From assembly GCA_021464245.1 (NCBI GenBank), contig JADCRB010000067.1:3987359-4051358 (forward strand): a DNA stretch of 64,000 nt, in the 5' to 3' direction. Source of the DNA: Carallia brachiata (lineage: Eukaryota > Streptophyta > Magnoliopsida > Malpighiales > Rhizophoraceae). The notes under the pieces are model-generated. The model did no database searches. It was not told the origin of the DNA and was given only the letters and a program-made list of their open reading frames with translations. Of the stretch, positions 25,204-40,900 are shown in pieces (the stretch's first letter is position 1; each line of letters opens with the position of its first letter). The position numbers and the translations under genes are program-made.

Positions 25204-27389
25204 CCCCATTAGCATTCAATCTATTTTCTAACAATTTGGCTCTTTGACCGGCTACCTAGCTGAGCTAGGCAGCTGGCATTGTGCCAGGGAAGAGTTGGGA
25301 GTCAATTTCTTGATTGAGGCTTTCTCGTAGGGGAAAAAAAAAAAAACAATTTGTCCCTATCAGTTTAATTTAAGTTAATTGAGCGGGATTCTTAAATCCA
25401 TCAATACACACAATCCAAATTGGCGGTTTTCTTGCAATATATATATATATATATATTTTGTCCAAATTCTTGCGATAATTTCTGCTAAGTAAAAATGCAT
25501 TGGGCTAAAAGACTTGCAGGGTCCACTTTCTGGTCTTTAAACCCTGAGCAAGGCCCCATAGAGTTTGATCAATTTGTAGGTAAGGTCATTGTTCAAGGCT
25601 ATATCTAATATTAAACCTTTTTTTTTTTTCCATTCATTTAATTTGCGTCTTGAACTCAAAGGGAAAACCTTTTTCTTCATTTAATGTCTCTCCAGTCTCA
25701 AAAGCAGATAAAAGAAATTGGGGGCGACCCGCAATATGAACTGAAGAGTTGATGGTTGGAACTTGGAAGACGAGTAAATTTTTGAGCAACCAAAAAAAAA
25801 AAAATCTCAATTACAAGCTTCACACAATTTTAACTTAAAAACCTACAAGTTATAATTTCAGAAGGATTACAAATTAATTATGCAGTTTTTTTAATTGAAA
25901 ATTTGATTCACCATGCAGTATAATCCCATTAAAGCTACAATAGCGATCCCGTCAAATTATAATCGTTATTGATTATTGTGTATAAAAACATGCAACTGTC
26001 CCAACTTATAATTATAATTAGAATAACATTAGATAATTTTATCTAAACAGTAATAAGTGTTATGCAGTTTTATTTAATAGTATTTGATATTTTTTATTTT
26101 TATTTTTTTATAAATTTAATTTTTTAACTATTATATTAATTTATAATTAATTCAAATTTTTTTTAAATAAAACAGCTAAATTTTTTTCTTATAGTTATAT
26201 CTTTATAGATTGGTCTCAGATTGTGAACGGAGGGAAGGCATTAGTATAATAAGTGTGAATGACGGGGAAGAAAGGGCAGAACAGCAAAATAAGAAAAAAG
26301 ACAAAGGAAAGGAGATGATCGTATCTCCAACGTACGATGTATTATTTATTCGGTGTTTCCTTTGCAACTAGTTTGTCGCCATCGAGACAGTTTGTTCTAA
26401 CTTTCGCGCGCGTTCGAATGAGGTCGATACTCGCCCTGTTTGAATGAAAGTTGACGATCTGAAAGCCTCTTGATAACAGGTGTCCGAATCCTCCCGAGAG
26501 CAACGCATCAGTTTGCAGAACAAATCGCGTAAGGAACCTTTTTTGTTTTTCTCAGAGAAGTCGATTGTCCGATGGAACAGCCTGGACGGCATTTGTTGAA
26601 AAAGGCTGACATAATGTACGGACTGTCTCCAACTCAGTAATTTTATTAATTTTTTCAAATTTATTATTATTTTTTTAAAAAAAATTTATTACAAATATAT
26701 TAATCTATAGTTGAGATCAGAATAAATTTTATTTGTAAAACTTCATTTAATTCTTCTAAAAAGACAGATTTATTATTTAAATACCCATATGAACGAGCGT
26801 ATCTTCACCGCTGAAAATTATAATAATTATTAAATTTAAAATTTATTATTACGTTGCAATTTTTTACTATCATCAATAAACATCTAGTCATTTGCTAAGA
26901 GAGAGTGTAAACACATAAACTCAAATATAATTATTAATATTAAATACATATTAATTATTATTGAACTACTAACTCATGTAGTTTATTATTATTATTATTA
27001 TTATTATCATTATTATCAGATAATACGATAGACTACAAGTTTTAACGTACTATCCATTCGGACTTAGAGCAGTTACCAGCTTTCTGGAGCGGCAGGAAGG
27101 TGGGAATTTTGATTCTCAAATTCCTAAAAAATTCACTTCAATGAGAAATTTATGAAGGTTTGCTTATAGCGTTTTTAGATTTACGAACTCTCTACTCATT
27201 TCTGTCAACCGGTTACGGATAATCATTTTAATGTTCCAAAAAAGAACTCTATCATACTATTTAAGGTGGAAATTTGATGGCAAACTTGCATACAGTCACA
27301 GGTTCAGTAATGGTTCAAACTCTTTTACAGGCTAAGGCTAGCAATCTTTTTTTATAAGTAAAAAAAAAAGTTAATTACTGTACAAATTT
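24250..27389. other. Intergenic DNA, no recognised gene
   Basis: Contains simple repeats: a poly-T tract at about 25173-25203, (TA)n at about 25437-25457 and (ATT)n at about 26983-27018. A patch of higher complexity at 26330-26640 has a 96-codon minus-strand frame (about 26368-26658) that I do not recognise. The rest looks like ordinary AT-rich spacer. Confidence 0.4.
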
Positions 27390-27640
27390 ATACTCTATTT
27401 AAATTGAAAAAAAGTGAATAAAAAAAATAAAAAATAATACAGTAATGATGATGTTATAATGATAAAAATTAATGATTAAAAAATTATGAGAAAGAAAATT
27501 AATAATAATTTGTAAGATAAAAAATAAAAATTAGTTGTTTAGATTAATAAAAAATAAATAAAAAAATGAATAGAAAATATTTTTCTTTCAATTTCTTTTT
27601 ATTTTCTTTCTTATACTTTACAAAACAAAGCATTATGCTT
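27390..27640. repeat. AT-rich dispersed repeat, copy C
   Basis: Plus-strand copy of the family at 4360-4600 and 6460-6690. It shows the shared phrases 'gatgttataatgataaaaatt', 'gattaaaaaattatgagaaagaaaat', 'aataataatttg' and 'aataaaaaataaataaaaaaatg', ending in a CTTTC-rich stretch. Confidence 0.5.
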
Positions 27641-30586
27641 TGTGAAAAAGAAATTGGAAGAGCCGTAGTTAAATTAAGTGATTCTTAATTTAAATTTACA
27701 CGACGATTACTAATATTCATATAATGTCATTTTTTCAAAGTTAGAGATAGAGAGCTTTTTAAAATGAAATGTGTTTAATGTTTTTTTTTTTTGAACTCTT
27801 TCCTTATTATTTTTTTAATTATTTTTTAAGCAATCCTTTCTAGATTAATTATACCTTTTAAGGCAGTGTAGTAATGCGTAACTCCAAGATGATAGTGCTT
27901 CATTAAAGAAAGATTAGGAAACCAAAGTGGGTACCTCCCACACATTAAAATTCATAAAGCAAAATGCAAAGAGGCATGATACAGCCACACGTGTTTTCTT
28001 TTTTCAATTAATTAATTTTGATTGAGACTACAGCTTGTTAATTCGCTTCTTAATTCGGTTCTTTATCAGATCAAAGTCTCTCCTCGTCTAGAGATCTTGC
28101 TGTTGGAAAACTGGACCACACAAATCAGCATGAGTCTCACCTAGTACCTTCAAATCAAATGTTTAGAGCGGTCCCCACGAAACTTCCACACCTTTAAAGC
28201 GAGAGAGCAAAACCAGACGGTCCCTACAATCGAACCCACTCCTTTCTGACATCTTCTTCTAGTGGGGACAAGGGAGGAACGGACAATTAACAAGACAGAA
28301 GTGGAGGAGGCAACCTATTATCTGCAATCACAGGCCAACTCCATGGCTCCAAGACGTGCAACATGATGCATTCATCTTCCTTATTGAACAGAATTGGCAA
28401 TATATGTGCTCATCTGATAGGGAATGCATCGTTTGAACCTGTTGGAGATTGTTAAATAGTTTAAATTCTCGTTAAAATATAAAGGTTTTACATGATTTAT
28501 AATGTTCATAAGTTTCTTTAGATTAGTTCCTTGACAAAGATCATGAGTTAAATAGACTAAAAAGTCTCACGCAAGCAACATATAGATGATAAAAAACTTA
28601 TAATTAAACATTTTAAGATTTTAAATAAAGATGTGATGTTAAAAGATCCGTAGAAAAGTTGCATGCTCATAACCTCTAAGTGGGATCTGTTATCAGGCCA
28701 GAGCCCGCGCATTGGGTAACATCAACAGAACGATTACTGTTGGGTTAAGTAGCCAATCGGGGAAAATATCTCCAAAATATTCAAAGTCCAAACAGTTTTC
28801 AATAACAACTAAGCAAATTTTGAAGCTTATGAGTAATCATTCATTTGATTACCACTCATTAAGCAAAACCAGAAGAAACCATTTGTTTGAAGCATAGTCT
28901 GCTTTTCACATTGAGATGAATTACCCACTAACAGGCCTAGTGACGTGTTTCACGAGAAGACAATTCTGAATTATCCGAGATGCATGATACAGCATTTAAC
29001 GACAGCAAAATGCAAAATCTTATGGAATTCAACTATTTTTTAGGCAAGATGTGACAAGTAGATTCCAATTAAATTTGGGATTAAAACTTTGCTTTTATTC
29101 TTCTTAGTAGTATTGGGCTAGTGGGACTTATACTTCCACCTACAGCTTACTTTGGTTTATCTGTTAAGGTCACTGGAGAAATAAGCAGACCAGGACTTAT
29201 CTTGTCAGCAATTGGGCTTTTCTGATGTTAGAAAAGACATTTGCACCAAAAAAAAAAGATGGTAGAAAAGACTTCTCCTTCACATGGTTTTCAATAATAG
29301 AACAGAACGACGAAAAAAAAAATTTGTAGCAAGCCACTTAAATTTGGAATTGAAATTTTGTTGATGTTGTTGTTCTCCCTCACGTAGCTTTGCAGCTTTT
29401 TTGGCCACTTTGCATAACAGCAGATAAAATATTTTAAAATATACCAAAATGATTCATTGATTTTAATATTTTCCCAATAAAGATCATTCTATAAGATTCC
29501 ATAATGCAAAATTTCGTTAAAAACTTGCCAATAGGGCAATAACATTACTGCCAATAAAACTATCACAATGGGAAGAGAGGAAAATCACTAGAGTTAATTT
29601 TTTTTTATTTAAAAAAGCTCCATTTTTATTGCTTGTCTCAAATGTCTTTCAAATCTTTGCTGATGATTAGAAAGCCCAAGATCATGACAAAAAAAAAAGA
29701 AAAAAAAGCACGAACTCAGAGGACATGTAAGACCATAATTGGATTGCCATTCAAGCAACTGAGCAAGATGTGTTGAGTTAGCAGTTTTTAACTGATCATG
29801 CATTCAATTGTCCTTCTTCACATGGACAAACAAGCAAAAACCAAGGATCACTGCAAAAAATTTTGATAGAGTGCTGACTAACGGAGACCAGCCGGCACAC
29901 TAGCTTCCTGGATGGACCTAAGCCATTAAGATTTTCAATTTATGGCATGCTCACTCTCCGATGTATCGAATCAACAGATCAAAGGAGCTGAATTTGAAAG
30001 AACAACATCTTCCAGAGGTTGTCAAATATATAAAAATTCCATAGCACTGTCATGAGTCCAAATAACGAAAATGGTAATATGCTTGTTGACAGGAGTTTTA
30101 CCTTAAAAAATTGTTAGTTTTTATTCCAAGTTGCTTGGGATGCCAATGAGGAAGTATTGGGAAATTTGTTCGTTGAATAAGTATTTGCTGAAGCTCAAAA
30201 TTTTGTGCTGATAAACGAAGTTTCCACGTTAGAAAATTAAGTTCTGTTCTTGCTTGACAACAACAAAGTCGCAGGGCCTATAGTCATCCAGCTCGGTTTC
30301 TCTAGTTTGCTTGGAAGATCATGGCAGCTTATTTCACTAATGGCGCACATTGTTTCTTTTAGCAGAAGAAATTTACTGGGGAAATCAATTCTACAGGAAT
30401 TATCTTTGTATTAGAGTATCCAATTTTCCCTGTACATGGTCAAAAGAGAGTAGGAAAGCAAATTATGATTTCAATAACTAAAGTACTTCTGGCTTGATGG
30501 GTGTCCAAATTTACAATACGAACCGAAATAAATTTTTGTTTCAATCTTTTGAAGGACATGTTTGTCTCCCATTTGGTAATTCATTC
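27641..30586. other. Intergenic DNA 3' of malate dehydrogenase
   Basis: No gene recognised. The plus strand at 29095-29225 has an open stretch reading SSIGLVGLILPPTAYFGLSV, which looks protein-like, but I cannot assign it and see no splice partners. Sequence just below 30587 is probably the malate dehydrogenase 3' UTR. Confidence 0.35.
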
Positions 30587-32805
<2,219 letters not shown>

Positions 32806-32910
32806 TTGCTTGATTATTATCTTCCAAAACAAAGTAACGATAGACAGAACAGCCAAAAATTGTTGAAACACAACAAACTGATCCATCTCTCTAGAAGAGA
32901 AAGAAAGCAC

Positions 32911-33215
32911 AGGTTGTTTGGCTCTTGGTTCCCTTTAAATTCAACACAATGCAGCGATCCCATTTTCTAAAATATAAGCTTAGTTAAATATACAAACATA
33001 ATGGATTTGCAAAGAAAGAATCTATAAAAACACACCCAACAAGACAATGGATACGAAGACAAAGCCTATACGAACCCAAAGACATTGAAGATCTCCACAT
33101 TCTTAAGAAAAGAACCTTAATTTTTCATTAGAAATTAATATTTATCTGTTTGGTTTTCCAAACATATAAAATTAATAGTAAAACATTATTAGCACCAGAT
33201 ATATGAAAATAATAG
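32911..33215. other. Upstream flank of malate dehydrogenase gene
   Basis: AT-rich, with no recognised promoter element or gene. It separates the malate dehydrogenase 5' region from the long-TIR element. Confidence 0.35.
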
Positions 33216-33217
33216 CA

Positions 33218-34600
33218 AAAGGGATAACTTGAAATTTAGTCCTATTCGTTTAGCATTTTTTTTAATTTAATCCTATACGTTTAAGTTATTTCATTCAAGT
33301 CCTAATATGAGAATAAATTTATTTCAATTAAGTCTAAATCTGGATAGAGGAATATTTAATTATTAAGTGTGTATTTGATTACATTTAATTATAAAAAATA
33401 AAAAAATGCAGTCTAAAGTATTAAAATAAACAAAAAAATAAACATACCTATAAATAAGTAAACTAAAATGATATTATATTAAAAAATAGACCCAAAAAAT
33501 ATAAATTCAAAAATAACAAAATTCCGTTCAAAATTAAATATTAGAAATTTGGATCATTTGTTCTTCCCATAATTTCTAAGCAAAACTCTGATCGATAATC
33601 ACACTCAAAAAGCCTCAAAATGTTGTTTTCATTCATTTCTTTAAACAAACTTTGATCCAAAAACACCCTAAAATATAGAACTTAAAAAAAAAAAAAAAGA
33701 AATAAAAAACTGCTTCTGCCACTGTCGCCTGGACCATTGTCGATGCCGCACACGCCGCCGTATGCGGCGGTCGGCAGTATCCGACTGCCACCCGCCCCTT
33801 CCAAGAATCACTTCCCCGGAACAGCCATGAGCTGATCTATGCGTTGCTCCTAGTCACGCGTCGGAATGTTTCCGGAAAATCTTGGAAAAGCTGCCCGAAT
33901 CTCGCTGTCTTACTCCGACGCTGCCACCACCCGCCGCTCCGTCAACCATTGCTAGCGTTGGAGATTCGGCCAGAAAGATTCATCGGCTTCCGATCTAAGC
34001 TTCTCTCCACCGACGCATTCAAATCTTGGCTCCAACATGCCACTTGTCGACTCCTCTTGCTTGCGCCGCCGCCGTCGCCTTTCTTCGCCAGCCAATGCAG
34101 GCCGCGGAGACGCCTCCCTCAACTCTGCCTCCATTCGTCTCCGACGCGCCTACCACCATGACGGAAAATTCGCTGGTGCTGTCACAAAGTAATGCTGGCA
34201 ATCATTCCGTTCTTTACGATATCAATTTCTTAGGTTCTATTTAGACGATTTGGGGATAGAATCTAAGAATAATTTTGGACCAGAACTTTCGGAGACGAAA
34301 GATTTTGAATTTTTGGTTTTCAGATGTATTTTTAAAAACAATTTTATTTATTAAAATTTATTGTATATATTTTTATTTTTTAAATTAATTTTATACCATT
34401 TCAACTTGTATTCCTTATTTTTTATAATATAAAATTATGATTAAATATCTAATTTAACAATTAAATGTCCCTCGATCCAAATCAAAATTCAATTAAAATA
34501 AATTTAATAATATTTAAGACTCAAATAAAATAAGCTAAACATATAAAATTTAATTAAAAAAATTCAATGTATAGGATTAAAATTCTACTTATTCCTAATA
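33218..34600. mobile_element. Long-TIR element with GC-rich interior (Pack-MULE candidate)
   Basis: The left arm (about 33218-33385) and the reverse complement of the right arm (about 34430-34600) align over roughly 160 bases. Both read TTTAGTCCTAT or TTTAATCCTAT, then TTTTTTTAATT, 'atttcattcaagtcctaa' or 'attttatttgagtcttaa', 'aataaattta.tt.aatt', a 'ggat.gagg.a' step and 'tatttaatta'. Between the arms, 33710-34245 is strikingly GC-rich compared with all nearby spacer, as expected for captured genic DNA in a Mutator-like element. Several overlapping frames (for example minus 33952-34134 and plus 33844-34161) are open but unidentified. No transposase is seen and target duplication is not resolved. 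Confidence 0.65.
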
Positions 34601-36410
34601 AAACATCATTTGGAGGGCAGTTGACTCGAACACTCGTTGGACTTTTCGCCATTGGTGCGAACGATGGTTCTGCTTTCTGACTAGAAATCTGACGATAGCA
34701 TGATCTCCATCATTGTTAGCTTCTTATTCTTTGTCTTTTTGTTAAAAAAAAAAAAAAGGGCTCTTCTATTTATTTGAGAGGCAGTGGGAATTTTACAATG
34801 ATGAGCAAAGAATGGTTTTATTTTATTTTTTATTTGTGTATTGGCTAATGTATGGTTTCAACTTTTAAACTTTGGAAGGATTCTTTTTTGTTCTTCTCGT
34901 ATTTTTCATAACTTTTGTTCTAAGGTATACTCACGTAGCAGTTGCCAAAAAGTTCACCAAAACTTTGATGTACCGAAGATAAAAGTTCACCAAAAGGAAG
35001 CAACTCTTTTGTTTTGTTTTTTTGGTTAGACTAGTCAAGCGGTTAGAAGAAGCCTATAAGACGTTGAGAGAGGGAAAACGATAAACTAGGTAGGGGTTCA
35101 AACCTTTTTTAACATTAAAAGAAATTTAATTTAAGAGGTTGAGTTTTAGTTTAAATAGTTTGAAAGATTCAAATTAAAATTTTAAAGTTTTGATCTTATT
35201 TTTACTGTCTCAATTTTTATTGTTATACTAACAGCTTATTATAAAAAATTCAAAAAAAAGAAATTCCATTCAACAATTGTTTAACTTAATATCTTCAATT
35301 TTATCGAAGTCAAATAATATATATATATATATATATATCTTTAATTTTATCAATTACTAATTGTAATCGCAAGTCATCTGCTCGCTCACAGTCACAAACT
35401 GTAATTATGATAGTCGCCAATATCTTGTCACTGACTGAAACCAAACAAAATGGACATCATATCAAGGACGTGGTTTTGCACCTAGCAACTAATTATCGAA
35501 AAAATGCAACTGTATTGCATTTTTTTTAAAATAAAATTTTTAAAAATTATAAAATTAAAATTAAAAATTAGATGAGTATTATATTAAAATTTAAAATATA
35601 ATTTTTTTAAAAAAATATAATACTAAATTTTTTTTAAAAAAAATCAATAACAGTTATTATTATTATTTTTTTTGTCAATGTATAACAACCATTTGCATTT
35701 TGTCCCCTAATATCTAGACAAAGTGTCCAGATACTAGGTCCGGCTATCAGTCCTTACTCTTATATCCGACAATGACTTTACATCTCTAGAGACACAGGCT
35801 ACAATAATTTACCCATAATTTTGGATAGCAAACGACCCGTCTTATTGATATGTGTCCAATAATTGAAAATTTGTAATTTAATATATGAAAGGAGGATTCT
35901 GTTATTCGCACTTGGGACTATTTACTGTAATTTGCTCAATTACAATATTAACTTTTAAGTGGAAGTAAAATGAGCTCATCATCTACTAATTTATATTACT
36001 TTAATTTTATTTAAAAGATTCATCTAATATTTCTTAAGGCAAAGAGCAAATTTGTGGTTAGAATTAATTTAATTGTAAACTATTAGATATAAGACCAATT
36101 GTCTTACAATCTCTGGATACTGAAATCTATGCTAAAAATACAAAAACCCAATTGTCTGCGAGGCCAATATTTCCGGAGGAGAAATTAACAAGAGAAGATT
36201 GCATGTGGCAATTAGCAACTGTGTAGTTAGAATGGAATGTAAACCGGTAGATATATGACCAACTGTCTCATAGCTCCAAGACCAAATTTTCTGTCAATCC
36301 CGAAGTCTTGGGATCATTCTTAAACTTTATCCTCTTAATTTCCTTCTCTTGCTACTGCTTTAATGCCTTCCTTAGAAATGTATATATATATATATTGTGG
36401 CCGTGACGTA
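34601..36410. other. Intergenic DNA with a SINE-like segment
   Basis: At about 35024-35120 the string AGTCAAGCGGTTAGAAG (A-box-like) is followed about 60 bases on by AGGGGTTCAAACC (B-box-like) and a T-rich end, which suggests a tRNA-derived SINE. A (TA)n tract lies at about 35317-35338. No gene recognised. Confidence 0.4.
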
Positions 36411-36417
36411 AAATTAA

Positions 36418-37230
36418 AGTTGTCAGAACTGAACCGATTATTAAATTAGAAAATTGAGAGATTTAAGATTCAATTGATTTAACCGCGGTTCAACCGGTTT
36501 AAACCGGTATTTAATATTAAATATATAAAAATTAAAATATATGTGTATATAATATATGTAAAAAATAATATAAGATATAAATATTATATATATGTATATA
36601 GTAGAATACATATACTTTTAAATTTAACATATATTATTTATAATATATTGTAAAGTAAAATTAAAAAACTAATAAATTAATATATGTAAATATATTTAAA
36701 ACATAGTTTTATATATAAATAATATAAATAAATTTCGATTACACATGAGTTAAAAATTATATTTAAATTATATTGTGGTTATTTTCAAATACTATGAGGA
36801 AACATTGTAATAAAAGATAATAAGTATTTAAAATAAATTACATTTTAGGAACTATATTTATATAAATTATTATTTGTTATTTATGTTAAAGATATTATAG
36901 TTTAATATAAGAAAATTGAGAAAATACATGATTAGAAGAATTTATTAAGTTTTGCGGTATAATCTTTAAATTTTTAATTTGAAAAACACAATAAATTAAA
37001 AAAATTACTTTATAAATTATATATTTATATTTTAAATTAAAAAATTTTAAAAAAATTAATAAAAATTCAAACCGTTCTAACCGGTTGAACCGAGACCGGT
37101 TCACCGATTTTCGGTTCAACCGAGCTGATTCTCCGGTTCTCAATTAGACTGGTTTTTTGTATGAACCAGACAGAACTAAAGATTAGTTTCCAATTTTTCT
37201 AATTGAACCGACCAATCCGGTCCGGTTATT
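36418..37230. repeat. CCGGTT-rich repeat related to the 11.7-kb MITE
   Basis: Begins near AAAGTTGTCAGAACTGAACCG, resembling the hAT-MITE end at 12185. Both ends are loaded with GGTTCAACCGG/ACCGGTT motifs (36480-36510 and 37070-37220), separated by an AT-rich interior. The right terminus and target duplication are not resolved, so it may be truncated. Confidence 0.55.
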
Positions 37231-37946
37231 ATTACTATGCATGATATTTGAAATGCTCTATATATAAAGAAAAAGGGTACATTTGTAAGTTATCAAAAGA
37301 TTGTTCTAATGAGATAAATTAAAATTTTTTTTTATTTATAATGATAAAATATAAAAAAAAAATTAATTTTCTTTTTTTTACACTTTTTATAAAAGTATTT
37401 ACAAAAAAATTTTAAATTTATTATATTATAAATACTTCTTTGACAAATTTTTCTCCGGATTTGTACTCATACACTGTAAATAAATGCTTTATTGGAAAAT
37501 AATACAAATTTTCTTTTCTCAGACCGCTTTGATTTACAGTTTAAAATTGAAATTAAAATTAGAATAAAATGAAATTAAAAAACAAGAATACTGAATTTTG
37601 TAACAAGTTAAATTTACCATGTTTACAATAAAAAATTATGGTAAAAAAAGTTAATAAAAATAATATAAGTAAAAAAATATATTTAATTACCACAAAATCA
37701 TAAATAAATATATATAATTTACATCAAAGAATCTTTCTACCCTCAACCAAACCCCTCTAAAATCTTTTCTCTCTTTCTGTCTCTTTGATTCTCTCTCAAA
37801 AACTCCATCTTCCTGGAGTCCAGGCCCGAAGTCATTTCATTCTTCTTTGGCATATACTGATTAGGATTCTTGCGGCGTCAACGCATCACTGACGATTCCC
37901 GGAAAATCATTGTGGCAGAGGCAGCACACATCCTTTTCGCAACACA
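37231..37946. other. Upstream region of HIBCH-like gene
   Basis: AT-rich until about 37735, then a CT-rich stretch (CTTTTCTCTCTTTCTGTCTC at about 37761) and higher GC up to the ATG. This fits a plant core promoter and 5' leader. Confidence 0.4.
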
Positions 37947-40900
37947 ATGTCGTTTGGAAGAATCATGAAACGCCAGGTCTGTATTTTTTGTCCGGTTTTG
38001 TTCAATCAAAGTCAAAACTTCAAGCCTAAATTCAGAATCATGTATCTTTGTTTATTTTTTCTCTTAGTTTTTGCGTTTTGAATGGAAATTTCTGAAATTT
38101 TTTTGTTTCGTTGGCATTCCAATTGCCGACCAGACAACCCCAGCAGCGTTATCCTGGACTAGGATAAAGAGGACGTCGGCAAACAGCTCTTCCCAGCCGA
38201 CAGAAGCTGTTCAGAAAGAAGGAGAAACGATAATGCAGTGCTTGAATGCGATTCCACTTTCCGACCAGACAACCCCAGTAAGGAGAACGCAGTTGCAAGG
38301 CTTGAACTTGAAGGCAGCGGCAGCAGCTGCCGCCTTATTAACTAGGCGAAGCGGAGCTGAGCGGTGGAGCTCCGCCGCCTATTATAACCAGTGGCAGTGC
38401 AGGCCTCTCTGCTATCGTCCAAGCAGTCAAAATGTTGACGTCTTTGAGAGCCAAGTTACTCCTCGTTTTTCTCTCTAACATCCCCAATTCACCATTTGAT
38501 CTATTGTTATTATTATTATTATTATTATTTTGTCGTTTAGAGTTGGTAGCTCAGCGGTCTGGGAGTCCTCGTTGAAGGCCATTATCTTCAACCGCCTCAA
38601 CTATTACTGAGTCCTCCTTGTTTCTAAATGTTTCAGGTGATGATTGAAGGCAAAGCTCATTCAAGAACCGCCATTCTCAATAGACCTCCCGTCCTTAATG
38701 CTCTTAATACTCCAATGGTAGCCTTTCATTTTTGCAGTCTTGTTCTGTCACAGCTTTTGTTGTTATGCAATTTTGAAAGTAGAATAAGAAAGTTGATCCT
38801 GGGAATTGAAAGACTATTTCTTTTATATGATTATTTTAAATGCTTTTGTCACAGGCAGTTAAACTGATGAAATTGTACAAATCTTGGGAGGATGATCCGG
38901 ACATTGGTTGTGTGATGATGAAGGTGAGGTTTCTTTCTTTCTTGCTTGCTTGCTTCTTATAAATATTGCCTTCGTTTCATATTTATGAGTGAAATGATTT
39001 GTATTTGAGGGATCGTTTTCGATACTTGAAGGGCAGTGGCAGGGCATTTTGTGCTGGTGGAGATATCGTTGCTCTCTATCACTTGATAAACCAGGGTATG
39101 CATTTTTGTTTCATGGCAGACATTCACAGATGGGTTTCTTACTATTATTATTATTTTAAAGAAGACATAAATCAGGATAAAACTCACGATATTATGATAA
39201 TCTTGCTTGTTCAGCCCCATAAATTTTGCTTTGCTCTATGCAGGGAAACTGGACGAGTGTAAGGAATTTTTCAGTACGTTATATAGTTTCATATATGTAC
39301 TGGGTACATATTTAAAGCCACATGTGAGTATACACCATTTCTGATGACCACTAATTTGTGTATGGTGGTTGACCAGCATTTGTGTTTTGTTTTGTTTGTC
39401 TTGCTTTCAGTTGTTTATGTGGTCAAAGATAGGTTATCCTTGTGGTAGATTTTGCACAATACCATTGAGTCTTTTGGTTTTCTAACTTCTATGATTCCAT
39501 TGCCAAGCATAGGGGAAGTCAGATAAAAGTGAGGGTTTGGTTCATGTAGTGCATTCAGCCTTTGGTGACATTGTTTTCAATGCAAGTACTGAAGGTTTCT
39601 GCCACAATGTTTAATATGATATGGTAGCAGAGCTGCAGATCACACATAGGATGTATTTTTCTAAGATGCTATAAGTTGCGATTATATTTCACTGCTAAAA
39701 TTTTGAAGTCCATAGTGACCATTTTTTATTTATTACTCGCGATTTTTATAAGTTTGCTGGGCGTGGAGGGGTGGGAAAATGCAGTTGTGAGTATTAATAT
39801 GCCCAGTATTACCTTTGTTTTAGCAAAGAGGTTGTTTTAGGATTCAAACCTATAACATTTTTTGTTGTTCAGAATTATTTATAATGATTCAAACCCGTAC
39901 ACAGTATTTACCCTGTTGTTTAGAATTATTTATAATGATTTATAATTGCACTAGTGCAAAAGTGATCTTCTTGTAGGTGGCTATCCTGAATGGCATCTGT
40001 ATGGGTGGTGGGGCTGGAGTATCAATCCCTGGGACATTCCGGGTTGCAACTGATAAAACGGTATGTAACAGAAAAAGAAATTTAATCATTCGTTTTGTCT
40101 ATCTTTTGCACAACTGTCCTGGATGTTGTTGTTCCCATTGTTTTACAGATTATCTGCAGAGCCTTGTTGGCTATATCCATATGATACTCCATATGCTGTT
40201 TGACTTGCAATGTATGTGCCTGGTTTGGGGGTTGACTTAGTTCAGGTTCACGGGTCTTGTTTTGATGAGCAAAAAGGTTAAATTTGGAAGAAGGTATTGA
40301 GTGCTGCATATGATGTCAGTCATGTATTGCACAAGTTGTGGGAAATAAAAAAGCTGGATATACATCATGTACATGCCTATATGGGATTTCCTGACAATTG
40401 ATATAAAAAAAAAAAAATTGAGAAAGGTTCAGAGATTGTGGAACAATCATGAATTCTTGGTCCTATTGCCCAGCCAAATTTATCATGTTTTTAACATTTT
40501 GAAATTGCAATAGCTGCAGATCTGAGTGATGAATGCTTGTTCAGTAGTCCCGGCAATACTGATGATTATTGCCTACATGTTTTTATTTATTTATTTATTT
40601 ATTTTTACGCTGCCATATAAATTCCTGTCTGAAAAGGAGATACTAAATTTCAATCTAAATCTTGTTCCACAGTGCTTCTTGTGCATTTGAATATTAGTTC
40701 TGTACATGCTGTTCCACGTCAGTTGCCTTTTTTTTGCCACTATTTCCATGTGACTGGATCTTTATACATTCAGAGTGGAGCTATATCATATTTTTACAAA
40801 TGCTTGACAGGTATTTGCTACTCCTGAAACTCTTATTGGGTTCCACCCCGATGCTGGTGCATCCTTCTATCTGTCTCACCTACCCGGTTACCTAGGTATA

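Noticed and set aside
26368..26658. 96-codon minus-strand ORF with many charged residues
   Set aside because: Higher complexity than its surroundings, but no recognised domain, splice partner or flanking element, so not supported as a gene.
38541..38590. TAGCTCAGCGG, a tRNA A-box-like string suggesting a tRNA or SINE
   Set aside because: No matching B box at proper spacing and no cloverleaf; it lies in an intron of the HIBCH-like gene and may be chance.
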